Source: Apium graveolens (taxonomy: Eukaryota > Streptophyta > Magnoliopsida > Apiales > Apiaceae). Taken from it: 64,000 bases of DNA. The first letter of the stretch is position 1; each line of letters starts with the position of its first letter. Of this stretch, positions 12,360 through 22,122 are shown piece by piece. A program made the position numbers and the translations under genes. The stretch is from the NCBI RefSeq assembly GCF_009905375.1, contig NC_133652.1:19022850-19086849 (forward strand), read 5' to 3'. The notes beneath the pieces were generated by a model that worked only from the letters and a program-made list of their open reading frames with translations, did no database searches and was not told where the DNA came from.

Positions 12360-12373
12360 AAAAAGGGGGAGAA
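12360..12373 (+). promoter_or_regulatory. Internal polypurine tract in ORF2 of C
   Basis: AAAAAGGGGGAGAA, encoding K-K-G-E, about 1.7 kb upstream of the 3' LTR. The same run occurs at matching places in ORF2 of A (25003) and B (39032). It resembles the true tract next to the LTR (GGGGGAGA at 14037-14044). Confidence 0.55.
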
Positions 12374-12919
12374 CGTAATTAAGTCTAAATGCAGAATTGT
12401 TAGGACACTGAAGGGGAAGGATGAAGAAAAAGATGACCAGGGAAACTCTGGAATGGGTGGAGGTCAAAGTCAAGGTAGAAGTTTCTCATCTAGAAGAGCT
12501 GAAGCTACAGGTCATAGAACAAGTTCTAATACTGGAAAAAGAATTACTTCTGATACTAGTAAAAGGATTAGTTCTGATGAAATTTTGGATCTTGATGAAG
12601 AAATATCAAGACAGTTATTTTTGAAAGAAAATCCAGGAATGGACTTGAGAGTCTAAAGGAAGAAGAAGCTAGACTTAAGTTCTCCAAATCTAAAGCTTCT
12701 GTTGTTGAAAAGAAACTTCCTAAGGCCAAAGGTATTGTGATAAAAGAAAGGACAAATCCTGAAGCAACCAAGGCTAAATCACAATTTTAGATAGATCCAA
12801 GGTCCAAGGGCAAAGAAAAAGTTGGTGAACCTGTAAAGGTTTATGTGCCTTCTGAGATTAAAGAAATTTCTGTTGAAGATGCTAATCTTACTCTGGATTC
12901 AAAGAAGATTTCTAAGACA

Positions 12920-13060
12920 ACCTCTGACATGGCTCAAGTTGTTCAGAGTCAAGATGTAGTTAGTTCTGATATGACAGTGAAGCAAGCAACCTCTGACATA
13001 GCTCAAGTTGACTTGATATTAGAAGATAAAGGTAAGTTAACCTCTGACATTGCTCATGTT
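12920..13060 (+). repeat. Three-copy coding repeat in ORF2 of C
   Basis: A 21-base unit (ACCTCTGACATNGCTCANGTT) starts at 12920, 12989 and 13040 and encodes TSDMAQV, TSDIAQV and TSDIAHV in one frame. Spacing is irregular (69 and 51 bases, both multiples of three). Not seen in ORF2 of A or B. Confidence 0.8.
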
Positions 13061-14007
13061 AATCCTACTACAAGTCTCCTACCAGGATTCACTAAAGCCA
13101 AACAAACTCAATCTTTGAAGACTGCAACAAGTGGTTTTGAAGCAAGGGTTGTTACAGGAAAGGAAGCTAAAGACAAACCTGGATTGGGTAGTTTAAGAGA
13201 GAAAAGAGTAAGCAATACTACCAATGATCCAACTTCCATGAGTGAACCAGGTGTTGGAGCAACTCCTGAAAGATTGAACCTATTGGAATCTGTACAAATG
13301 GTTACCATACATTCTTGAAAGAATATGTCATGCTATATTTTATGACTGATGGAAGGGTTTACCATATTAGGCAGAGAGATATACCACTGAAGTACTATGA
13401 GGAATTAGAACGTGTATTATTCTTACTTCAGGTGAAGAACAGATTTATAGATAGTGCTGCAAATTACTTGAAGACTCAAATTGGAAGGCAGAAGAAGCTC
13501 TACTCTGTAAAGTCTGGCAACTCTTATTGTCCTAAGTACAGAGATCACAAGGGTGATATTGTTAAGATAAAGCCTAATACTGCAGAGATCAAAACATATC
13601 TTGGTATTAAGGGGCTTGAGTTCAATCTAGAGTCTGATAAAGTTTATGTCATCAGACTAGATCAGGAGATAAGGAAAGCAAGGATAAATGATCTCAGAGC
13701 AGCTATCTTTCAAACTGGAGAAGATACTACAGAGCTTAAAGATGCTAAAAGGAGGATGATTGATGAACTCAGATATGCTGAGAGATGTTTGTTAAAGAAC
13801 TATCTCAGAACAACTCCTGACATCAGAGAGATTGGTAATTGAAGCCAAGTCAGAAACTACAACTGCTTAAATTCTGATGTGTATACAGACTGAAGTTGTT
13901 ATCAGAAGTAAAAGTTGGTAAAGCTTTAAGGACTGTAAGTTGTAGTTATCTAATAAAATTCTCATGCATTTGTACTTAATATTTTTGACATCATCAAATA
14001 TTTGTTG

Positions 14008-14045
14008 AACTTGTATATTATGCTAATTTATAAGTTGGGGGAGAT
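14008..14045 (+). promoter_or_regulatory. Polypurine tract of C with abutting stem-loop
   Basis: AACTTGTA (14008-14015) pairs with TATAAGTT (14029-14036) over 8 bp with one G-U pair and a 13-nt loop. GGGGGAGA (14037-14044) follows at once, then the LTR at 14046. The tract primes plus-strand synthesis. Confidence 0.65.
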
Positions 14046-14662
14046 TGTTAGATATATTTGTGATGTCATGGCCAATATGATTTATGTTTAGTTATTTCAG
14101 ATCTTACTTAGCAGGAAAGATCAGTACTTAACTTGAAATCAGCACTTATACTGGAGTCAGTACTTAAGATATCAGAACTTAAGTTGTCAGAACTTAAGAT
14201 ATCAGAAGATATTTATCAGGAGATAATATCAGGACTTAAGAAGATGTTCAGATAAGGAAAGAGGTTGATTAAAAGGAAAGAAGATCAAGACAAACATAAA
14301 AAGAGATATGCATGAAGAAGAATTCTATTGAGAATAGAAGACTTGGAAGAAAAGATATTTGATTGATATATTTTAGGAAGCAGAATTATATTCCATATCA
14401 ATTAGAAGATCTTGTAACTGTGTACTATATAAACACAGACATAGGGTTTACACTATAAGTGTTATCATAATCGAGAATATCATTCATTGTAACCCTAGCA
14501 GCTCTCGTGATATTTGATCATCACTGAGAGAGGACAGTTCCATACTGTAACAGAGTTTATTGCTTTGAATAAAGTTGTTTTCTGTTACTTGTGTTATTAG
14601 AATTCGATTTGATTGTGCTATACACTGTATTCACCCCCCTCTACAGTGTGTGTGACCTAACA
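14046..14662 (+). repeat. 3' LTR of copia element C (617 bp)
   Basis: Begins TGTTAGATATAT after a polypurine tract and ends GACCTAACA. It carries at least six copies of TCAGNACTTA(A/T), for example at about 14130, 14158, 14171, 14186 and 14229, many as ATCAGAACTTAAG. A TATATAA box lies at 14426-14432. The other LTR of C is not in the window. Confidence 0.85.
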
Positions 14663-14667
14663 TCCTT
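14663..14667. repeat. Target-site duplication TCCTT of element A (left copy)
   Basis: TCCTT here matches 27927-27931 directly after the right LTR of A. It also lies directly against the end of LTR C (14662), so it may also be the right target-site copy of C. Confidence 0.8.
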
Positions 14668-15373
14668 TCTTAGGAATATATGTGCATTAGTTTGATGATA
14701 TGTTTAACAAAACACTTAAGTAGAAGTCTAGTGTTTGTAGCCTCAGCGGATAAGACCACTTTGGCTATCCGTTGATGGTGTAGCTTTACTTAGAAATAAG
14801 TCTAGTTTTGTAGCACATTTCAGTCTCTGTATTTGAGATATAATTCTTAAATGTTAAGGAAATTATAAGTCATGTTGACTACTAGATGATATTCAAATAG
14901 GAAGACCAATTGTAAATATTTCATGCCTTGTAATTTTGTATAAATAAAGTGGTATCAACTGATAACTTAAAGACCTTCAACGGATGAGAAACTAAGCTTC
15001 AACGGATGTCTCTAAAGCTTCAACGGATAACATCCTTCAACGGATGAGTGCATCAACGGATAAAGCTTCAACTGCTAACACATCAACGGATAAAGCCATC
15101 AACGGATGAAGGCTTTAACGGATGTTCTGTTAAATAGCAGTTGATAAGTAGTTGTTGACAAAGCTGACAGAGGCACATGGGTTGACAGAGAAAACTGAGA
15201 TGTGGTAGCCCCTTTCGGGAACATCAGAAAAAGCAGCCGTTCTACTCTAGTGCAAAAAGGAAATATTCAACAGATATTCCAATAATGTACTGGATAGAAA
15301 TGGAGTAGAAACAAGTGGAGAACTTTATTATTATTGTATTTTATCTTTGTCTACACTTGTAAAAACTTGGTGG

Positions 15374-15380
15374 TATATAA
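15374..15380 (+). promoter_or_regulatory. LTR promoter TATA box (element A)
   Basis: TATATAA in the context GGTATATAAACC. The equivalent box in B is at 29417-29423. It lies 250-400 bases downstream of the octamer cluster, as expected for a U3 promoter. Confidence 0.65.
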
Positions 15381-15517
15381 ACCAAGTTGCAGCTAGTAAT
15401 TAGAGTAGTAATTTTCCAGAGCTGTTTAGAAAAATCTTGAGAGAAAATTATCTAGTTTGTACTAGGACGCAGCTGTGATCAAATTTCTTGAATCACTGAT
15501 TTTCTGAAATACCATCT

Positions 15518-15541
15518 CTGGTGGAACAACAAATCCACCAG
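15518..15541 (+). promoter_or_regulatory. Leader hairpin CTGGTGGA...TCCACCAG
   Basis: A perfect 8-bp inverted repeat with an 8-nt loop, about 140 bases after the TATA box, so in the R/U5 leader RNA. The same stem occurs in the 3' LTR (27709-27732), in B (29597-29622 and 41705-41730) and in H (61625-61650), while the loops differ. Confidence 0.7.
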
Positions 15542-15737
15542 AAAAGTTTTTAAGGTCTGTTGTGTTCTTTACATTTGTGTTTGAATATATATCTGTCTGT
15601 ATTAGCTTAAAGCAATTCACACACTTGTTTATCTTAAACACATAGCCTTTGAAACTACTCAAAACTTGAAAAAGTTTTGAGATTTACATTTAACCCCCTT
15701 CTGTAAATCTCATTGTTAGTCCTTTAGGAATAACAAT

Positions 15738-15749
15738 TGGTATCAGAGC
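15738..15749 (+). promoter_or_regulatory. Primer binding site, element A
   Basis: TGGTATCAGAGC two bases after the LTR end, the usual plant tRNA-Met primer site for minus-strand synthesis. Confidence 0.9.
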
Positions 15750-15796
15750 AAGCTCTTGACACACAAAGAGTTTAAAGATCTTGGAAACTAACAAAG

Positions 15797-18211
15797 ATGA
15801 GTAAGAAGGATATTGGAGTAAAGATCCCAGTTCTTGACAAAGACAGTTATCACCACTGGAAGGTGAAAATGCACCTTCATCTTCTCTCCCAAGATGAAGG
15901 TTATGTAAACTGCATTGAGAATGGTCCTCACATTCCCCACAAAGTAGCCACAGTCGCTACGGCCACAGCTGCTGTTGGCCAATCCATTCCAAAACCTAGT
16001 GCAGAATGGACAATGGAAGACACAGAAGAAGTCCACAAGGATAAGAAGGCTATGAACATTTTGTTTAATGGTCTTGACAAGGATATGTTTGATAATGTGA
16101 TAAATTGTACAACTGCCAAAGAGGTTTGGGACACAGTTCAGCTACTGTGTGAAGGTACAGAACAAGTAAGAGAGAACAAAATGCAGCTTCTCATTCAACA
16201 GTATGAGTATTTTCATTTTGAAGAAAATGAATCTTTAAATGACACATTCAATAGATTCCAAAAGCTGTTGAATGGACTGAAGCTGTATGGTAGAGTGTAC
16301 CAGGTGAAGGATTCAAATCTTAAATTCTTAAGATCCTTGCCAAAGGAATGGAAACCCATGACTGTCTCCTTGAGAAACTCTCAAGATTATAAGGACTTCA
16401 CTCTTGAAAGATTATATGGAATTTTGAAGACTTATGAACTAGAGCTGGAACAGGATGAGGTATTGGAGAAGGGGAGAAAGAAAGGAGGTTCAGTTGTCTT
16501 AGTGGCTGAAAATGAGAGAGAATGCAGACAAGAGACTGTGAGATCTACATCAAACTCCAAAGATGGTATAAGAAATCAGGAATCAAGCAAGGGAAAAGAA
16601 GTAGCTGTTGACATTGAGGACAACTCCAGCCAAGATGACTCTGATGGAATTGATGAGCATCTTGCATTTCTGTCCAGGAGATTTGCAAAGATGAAATTTA
16701 GGAAAAACACTAGAGCCACTAAACCTCATAAGAACATGGTGGACAAATCCAAGTTCAAGTGTTACAATTGTGGTACAAGTGGACACTTTGCAAGTGAGTG
16801 CAGAAAGCCAGCTTCTGAAAAGAAGAAATTTAAACAAGTAGATTACAAAAAGAAATATTTTGATCTACTCAAGCAAAAGGAGAGGGCTTTCATTACTCAA
16901 GAGAAAGACTGGGCAGCTGATGGAGCAGAAGAGGATGAAGATGTGGAATATGTCAACTTGGCTCTCATGGCTGATTCTGAGGAAAATGAAGTTAGTTCAT
17001 CAAGCAACCAGGTAATCACTACTGATGTAACACAGCTTACTAAAGAAGAGTGCAATGATGCTTTTAATGACATGTCTACTGAATTGTATCATTTGCGTGT
17101 GTCTCTTAAATCTCTTGCTAAAGAAAATAGTAGGATTAAAGAGAACAATCTGTTTTTAAGTGATAGAAATGATGTGTTAGAAAATAAGTTGATTGACCTA
17201 GAGAAAACTAAGCTGCATTGTATATCTGTTGAAAATGAACTAGCTGAATATGTTAAGAAAGTAGAAATACTTTCTAAACAATTAGAAAGAGAGCAAGAGG
17301 TGATTAAAGCCTGGAAAACATCTAGGGATGTTAGTGCTCAAATTGCCAAGGTCCAAGGAATTGAATCATTCTGTGAGACTGCCTGGAGTAAAGACAAGAA
17401 GAAAATGGAATTAATTGATGGACTGTCAACGGATGTGGAATCAACGGATGATGAAAGTTATCCGGTGAAGGAAGAAAAGGAGCATCCGTTGAAGGTTCCT
17501 CAATTAAAACAGGCAGATGTTTCTAAAAGAGAAAATCTAAAGAAACTCAACAAGAAGTTTGGTTCAACTTCCAAGAACTTTGTCAAAGGAGAAGCAAGCA
17601 CATCCAAAGATGTCAGTAAGGTGAATATAGGGCACATGACCTTAGAACAGTTAAAGAATAGGCTCAAGGTGATTGAGGATAAAAAGGAAACTAAAAGGAA
17701 ATCTAGTAGAAATGGGAAGGTAGGGATTAACAAACATAACAATTACACACCTGATAAGTATGCCCCTAGAAAAAGTTGTGTGCATTGTAGTAGTGTTAAT
17801 CATCTATCTGCTAATTGCAAATCTATTAAGAAAACTCCCATACCTGTACCCTCTTCCTTGCCTAACATATCTGTATCACCTCTGCATGCTATGCCTGTTA
17901 TGTCTCAACAGAATCCTTGTGCACATTTTGCAAACATGCCATATTTTAACAATCCTTATCTTGCTGCATTTAGTATGCCTCAAATGCCATACAATATGCC
18001 TATGTGGAATAATATGTTTGCACAATCCATGCCTTATCATATTCCAAATGTGCTAAATGATTCTGTGACTAACCCTACACCTCAACCAACTACATCTGAG
18101 ACCAAGGTTGACTCAAAGTTACCTAAGTCTAAAGATGCAGAAGGAAGGAAGTCTAGGAGAAAGGCTAACAAAAATGGACCCAAGGAAACTTGGGTACCAA
18201 AATCAACTTGA
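15797..18211 (+). CDS. gag: Gag polyprotein of element A (804 aa, intact)
   Basis: Structural protein of the virus-like particle. The N-terminal 230 residues match plant copia Gag (YHHWKVKMHLHLL, AMNILFNGLD, AKEVWDT, LKFLRSLPKEWKPM, LERLYGILKTYELE). A CCHC knuckle lies at about residues 322-335 (C-X2-C-X4-H-X4-C, CYNCGTSGHFASEC). A long predicted coiled coil follows (about 430-520). A second knuckle is at about 661-674 (CVHCSSVNHLSANC), before a Met/Pro/Asn-rich tail ending ETWVPKST. Three octamers sit at 17427, 17442 and 17484. The start follows the PBS by 48 bases. At 804 residues it is long, as in Sireviruses. The stop is followed by an out-of-frame pol with no open overlap. Confidence 0.93.
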   Translation: MSKKDIGVKIPVLDKDSYHHWKVKMHLHLLSQDEGYVNCIENGPHIPHKVATVATATAAVGQSIPKPSAEWTMEDTEEVHKDKKAMNILFNGLDKDMFDNVINCTTAKEVWDTVQLLCEGTEQVRENKMQLLIQQYEYFHFEENESLNDTFNRFQKLLNGLKLYGRVYQVKDSNLKFLRSLPKEWKPMTVSLRNSQDYKDFTLERLYGILKTYELELEQDEVLEKGRKKGGSVVLVAENERECRQETVRSTSNSKDGIRNQESSKGKEVAVDIEDNSSQDDSDGIDEHLAFLSRRFAKMKFRKNTRATKPHKNMVDKSKFKCYNCGTSGHFASECRKPASEKKKFKQVDYKKKYFDLLKQKERAFITQEKDWAADGAEEDEDVEYVNLALMADSEENEVSSSSNQVITTDVTQLTKEECNDAFNDMSTELYHLRVSLKSLAKENSRIKENNLFLSDRNDVLENKLIDLEKTKLHCISVENELAEYVKKVEILSKQLEREQEVIKAWKTSRDVSAQIAKVQGIESFCETAWSKDKKKMELIDGLSTDVESTDDESYPVKEEKEHPLKVPQLKQADVSKRENLKKLNKKFGSTSKNFVKGEASTSKDVSKVNIGHMTLEQLKNRLKVIEDKKETKRKSSRNGKVGINKHNNYTPDKYAPRKSCVHCSSVNHLSANCKSIKKTPIPVPSSLPNISVSPLHAMPVMSQQNPCAHFANMPYFNNPYLAAFSMPQMPYNMPMWNNMFAQSMPYHIPNVLNDSVTNPTPQPTTSETKVDSKLPKSKDAEGRKSRRKANKNGPKETWVPKST
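17006..17020 (+). other. Candidate splice donor in gag (A)
   Basis: CAG|GTAATC with the exon end at 17011, on a codon boundary (gag phase 0). The matching place in gag B (exon end 31052) is also CAG|GTAATC, and in gag G (exon end 52767) GAG|GTAAAA, both phase 0. The site lies after the first zinc knuckle. It is not a perfect consensus and is inferred from position and phase. Confidence 0.3.
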
Positions 18212-18215
18212 TTGA

Positions 18216-18235
18216 TTTTATTGTGTGCAGGGAAT
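18216..18235 (+). other. Candidate splice acceptor at gag-pol junction (A)
   Basis: TTTTATTGTGTGCAG|GG, with the cut after 18230. The gag frame stops at 18209-18211. The pol frame has its own stop at 18213-18215, so a simple ribosomal frameshift cannot link them. Pol coding resumes in phase 0 right after the CAG. Element B has the same layout (TGA at 32280-32282, cut after 32291). Confidence 0.4.
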
Positions 18236-19958
18236 AAGAAGAAATCTATGGTACTTGGACAGTGGTTGTTCAAGACACATGACAGGAGATTTCACCCTGC
18301 TCACAGAGTTTAAGGAGAGAGCTAGCCCTAGCATAACCTTTGGAGATGACAGCAAAGGGTTTACTATGGGATATGGCTTGATTTCAACAGGGAATGTCAT
18401 CATTGATGAAGTTGCATTAGTTGATGGTCTCAAGCACAACTTACTGAGCATCAGTCAACTATGTGATATAGGGAATACAGTTTCCTTCAATTCTGAAGCC
18501 TGTGTTGTCACCAGTAAGAAAGACAACAAAGTGGTTCTAACTGGAGTTAGAAAAGGAAATGTGTACTTAGCAGACTTCAACTCTACAGATGTAGAATCTA
18601 TTACTTGTCTCTTCAGCAAAGCAAGTCCAGTTGAAAGTTGGCTATGGCACAAGAAGCTATCCCATTTGAATTTCAAGACAATGAATGATCTAGTCAAAAA
18701 GGACTTAGTTAGAGGAATCCCTCTAGTTGAATTGTCAAAGGATGGTTTGTGTGATGCTTGTCAGAAAGGCAAACAAAGGAAAGCATCATTCAAAAAGAAG
18801 CTTGAAACAACAATTGATGAACCATTACAGCTACTACATATGGATTTGTTTGGACCAGTCAATGTATTGTCAATTGCGAGGAAAAGATACTGCTTAGTGA
18901 TTGTTGATGATTTCTCAAAGTTTTCATGGACTTATTTTCTTGGCTCAAAGGATGAAGCAAGTGAAATCATTATCAATCACATCAGGCAAGTCAATAATCA
19001 TCCTGACTTGAAGGTTAGGAATATAAGGAGTGACAATGGAACTGAGTTCAAGAATTCAACAATGAGGCTGTCTAGTGAAGAAAATGGAATCATGCATGAG
19101 TTCTCTGCTCCAAGAACACCTCAACAAAATGGGGTGGTTGAAAGAAAGAACAGATCTTTAATTGAAGCTGCTAGAACAATGCTTGAAGAATCAAAGTTAC
19201 CAACATATTTCTGGGCTGAAGCTGTTAATTGTGCCTGTTACACTCAGAATATTTCTTTGATTAATCGAGCTAAAGGCATGACTCATTATCAGTTGTTCAA
19301 GAGAAGAAATCCAACTCTAAATTTTCTTCATGTCTTTGGGTGTAAATGTTTTATACTAAGGAATCAATCTGACCATAAAGGGAAGTTTGATGCAAAGGCC
19401 GATGAAGGGATATTTGTTGGTTACTCAGCTGGAAAATCTTATAGGATCTACAATCTAAGAACCAACATTGTTATGGAATCTGTGCATGTTGTGTTTGATG
19501 ATAAAAAGATTGATGGACTAAAAGATGAGGGACACCATGAAAGACTCAAATTTGACAACATTGAGATATATTGTGATGATAGTGAAGAAGAGATTGATGG
19601 AGATGACACTTCAAAAGGGATTCAAAACATGCCCATGGATAATGCACAAAATACTGCATCCGTTGAAAGTCAGAATTCTACATCCGTTGATAGAGTCAAT
19701 GCAGTATCCGTTGAAAGACATAGTGCATCATCTGTTGAAGTACATAATGAAGCATCCGTTGATCATAGTTCATCAACGGATAATCGATTTACATCATCAG
19801 TTGATAGAACTCCAAGTTCCCTGCAAAGGACCAACAACTCAGGGGGGTTTCAACTAATCAATACTCTGTCTCACATCATGACAATACTGAGGCCACCTCA
19901 TCTAGAGCACATCTTCCACCTCAAAGGAAATGGACCAAGAATCATCCCTTTGAACTGA
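18225..19958 (+). pseudogene. pol: Pol of A, part 1: protease and integrase
   Basis: Protease region WYLDSGCSRHMTGD carries the DSG active site (protein cleavage during particle maturation). Integrase follows: an HHCC zinc finger (WLWHKKLSHL ... CDACQKGK), then the D,D,E core at MDLFGPVN, RSDNGTEFK and GVVERKNRSL, then the VGYSAGKSYRIYNL tail. A linker of SVE/SVD tripeptides, encoded by the octamer TCCGTTGA, precedes RT. Frame shift at about 19843-19848 in a run of six G, so text after about 19848 in this frame is spurious. No ATG is needed; the frame opens at 18216. Confidence 0.9.
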
Positions 19959-21568
19959 TCATTGGTGATGCATCATCTAAAGTGCAAACAAGAAGATCTA
20001 CTCAAGATGAATGTCTGTATAGTAGCTTTCTATCTCAGGAGGAACCTAAGAAAGTGGAAGAAGCTTTATTGGATCCAGATTGGGTATTAGCTATGCAAGA
20101 AGAGCTGAACCAATTTGAGAGAAATAAAGTTTGGAAGCTGGTGCCCAAACCAAAGAACAAGAGTCCTATTGACACAAAATGGGTATTCAGAAATAAGATG
20201 AATGAAAATAGCATTATCATAAGGAACAAAGCTAGATTGGTTGCCAAAGGCTACTCTCAACAAGAGGGAATAGATTTTGATGAGACATATGCTCCTGTTG
20301 CAAGACTTGAAGCCATCAGAATTTTTCTAGCCTATGCAGCCCATGCCAATTTCAAAGTCTATCAAATGGATGTCAAGAGTGCATTTCTGAATGGGGAATT
20401 GGAAGAAGAAGTTTATGTAAGCCAACCTCCAGGATTTGAAGATCCAAATTTTCCAGACTATGTGTATTATCTTTTGAAAGCACTCTATGGACTGAAGCAA
20501 GCACCTAGAGCCTGGTATGAAACCTTATCTAAATTCCTTTTGGAGAATCACTTCACTAGAGGTACTATTGATAAAACTCTCTTCTTTAGGAATATTAATG
20601 GCTCTAGTATACTTGTTCAAATTTATGTAGATGACATAATATTTGGTTCTAAAGATGATAAATTTTGTAAAAAGTTTGCTAAGCTAATGCAAAGTAAATA
20701 TGAAATGAGCATGATGGGAGAACTAACCTATTTTCTTGGTCTACAAGTTAAATAAGTTAGTGATGGAATTTTCAATAGTCAAACTAAATACATTCATGAT
20801 CTTTGAAAGAATTTCGACTTAATGGAATGTTCATCTGCAAAAACTCCCATGGCCACTGCCACCAAACTTGAATTAAACAAGGCTGAAAAGTCTGTGGACA
20901 TTACAAGTTATAGAGGCATGGTTGGTTCTCTTTTATATTTAACTGCTAGTAGACCAGATATAATATTTGCTACATGTCTGTGTGCTAGGTTTCAAGCTGA
21001 TCCTAGGGAGTCTCACTTAATTGCTATCAAGAGGATTTTCAGATATCTCAAGGGTACACCAAATTTAGGTATTTGGTATCCTAGAGAATATGGCTTTGAT
21101 CTAATTGGTTATTCAGATGCAGACTATGCAGGTTGCAAAATAGACAGGAAAAGTACAACAGGCTCCTGCCAATTCCTGGGAAACAAGCTTGTATCATGGT
21201 TTAGCAAGAAGCAAAATTCAGTTTCTACTTCCACAGCTGAGGCTGAATACATTACTGCTGGAAGTTGCTGCTCTCAAGTGTTATGGATGAGGAATCAACT
21301 CCTTGATTATGGACTTCATGTTGATAGAATTCCTATCTTTTGTGACAACACAAGTACCATAGCCATAACAGAGAACCCAGTGCAACACTCAAGGACCAAG
21401 CACATTGATATCAAGTACCACTTCATTAGGGAGCATGTCATGAATGGTACAGTGGAACTACATTTTGTTCCAAGTGAACAACAAATTGCAGACATATTTA
21501 CCAAGCCACTTGATGAATCAACATTCACAAGATTGGTAAGTGAGCTAGGTATGCTTAATTACTCTTAA
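19848..21568 (+). pseudogene. pol: Pol of A, part 2: reverse transcriptase and RNase H
   Basis: Continues pol after the shift. RT blocks: [62 protein letters not shown] and the catalytic YVDD ([10 protein letters not shown]). RNase H follows with TAEAEY, SWFSKKQN, FCDNTS and [12 protein letters not shown], ending IFTKPLDES ... LGMLNYS. In-frame stops at 20753-20755 (TAA) and 20804-20806 (TGA) fall between RT and RNase H. All catalytic motifs remain readable, so the damage is recent. Confidence 0.9.
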
Positions 21569-22122
21569 AATTCATGTCGTTATTGCAATTTGATTTGAAG
21601 CCTGAAATGTTTTTGTTGCAAGAACAAAGTTGACTTTAACACAGATTATTCCATCAACGGATGTTCCCTATCCGTTGAAAGTCAAAATTGTTCTATCAAC
21701 GGATGTCCATTATCCGTTGAAAGACAAATTCATTTCTGGAATTTTTATCCGTCAACAAATAAAACTGTAGTGCTTTTCAACGGATGACAGTTTACTTTAT
21801 CCATTGAGATGTCACATCAGTCGATTCAAGTGATTCACAGCCGTTGATTCTATTCTCTTAACCGTTGATACTTATACATACAGTTGTATGTATATGTTTT
21901 AAAGGTAGTTTTTAGAATACTTATAGTTTATTCTTTTCAAACGGCTGTAATTCACTTTTGTATTTTGTTTAATCTTTTATTTATGCTTTTTAATTTGAGA
22001 AAGTATATAAGCTCTTTTGATTTTTTCATTTTTACTTTATGCTTTCTTAAAATTACAAAAGCTTTTACCATTTTCTCTCTGCAAAACCTTCAATCTATTC
22101 TCTGCAATTTCTACTCACAACA
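21569..22122 (+). promoter_or_regulatory. Pol-ORF2 spacer of A with octamer inverted repeats and TATA box
   Basis: Two head-to-head pairs of CAACGGAT/ATCCGTTG (about 21655-21680 and 21700-21722) with 7-8 nt loops, more diverged copies to about 21870, then AAGTATATAAGCTC (TATATAA at 22004-22010), 119 bases before the ORF2 ATG. B has the same layout, with AAAGTATAAAAGCTT 116 bases before its ATG. It resembles the LTR promoter (octamers then TATA). I infer an internal promoter for ORF2. Confidence 0.55.

Larger units (their letters stand above)
10151..13842 (+). pseudogene. ORF2 of element C (post-pol accessory gene), broken
   Basis: Starts ATGGCGCC, like ATGGCACC of ORF2 in A and B. The first 215 residues are a globular domain that aligns by eye with A and B through an 'EFW/EIW..', 'MEWS/RKEWS', 'KxSNFDAI' and 'YFARF' skeleton. 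I recall similar domains after pol in many Asteraceae copia-derived proteins, but have not searched. A Ser/Pro-rich linker, a glutamine-rich coiled coil, a KKGEN site encoded by a polypurine run, and a C-terminal block follow. Breaks: frame shifts near 10770-10800, 12140, 12640 and 13290, and in-frame stops at 11326, 11980 and near 12788. It makes no full protein. Confidence 0.7.
8805..14662 (+). mobile_element. Partial Sirevirus-like copia element C (3' portion)
   Basis: Includes a small ORF, a decayed ORF2 related to those of A and B, a polypurine tract and an LTR ending at 14662. The left limit is set by the end of the gypsy LTR at 8804, which may have inserted into C, leaving C's pol outside the window. 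LTR C (617 bp) is shorter than LTRs A and B and has its own repeated word (ATCAGAACTTAAG). ORF2 C is the most divergent of the four seen. Confidence 0.7.
14668..15735 (+). repeat. 5' LTR of element A
   Basis: Starts TCTTAGGAATAT; the 3' LTR has TGTTAGGAATAT, so the second base has mutated G to C. Ends AGGAATAACA. It contains a cluster of CAACGGAT between about 14970 and 15125, plus one ATCCGTTG near 14767, a TATATAA box at 15374-15380, and a leader hairpin at 15518-15541. Length equals the 3' LTR (1068 bp). Confidence 0.92.

Noticed and set aside
14970..15125. Regularly repeated CAACGGAT looks at first like a CRISPR-type array
   Set aside because: Repeats are 8-9 bases, irregularly spaced, on both strands, and lie inside an LTR with a second copy at 27170-27300. 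No spacers or cas genes; plant DNA.
18200..18235. Ribosomal frameshift joining gag and pol in A and B
   Set aside because: Both frames have a stop before the pol sequence begins, leaving no open overlap. In G the frames do overlap, so it remains possible there.
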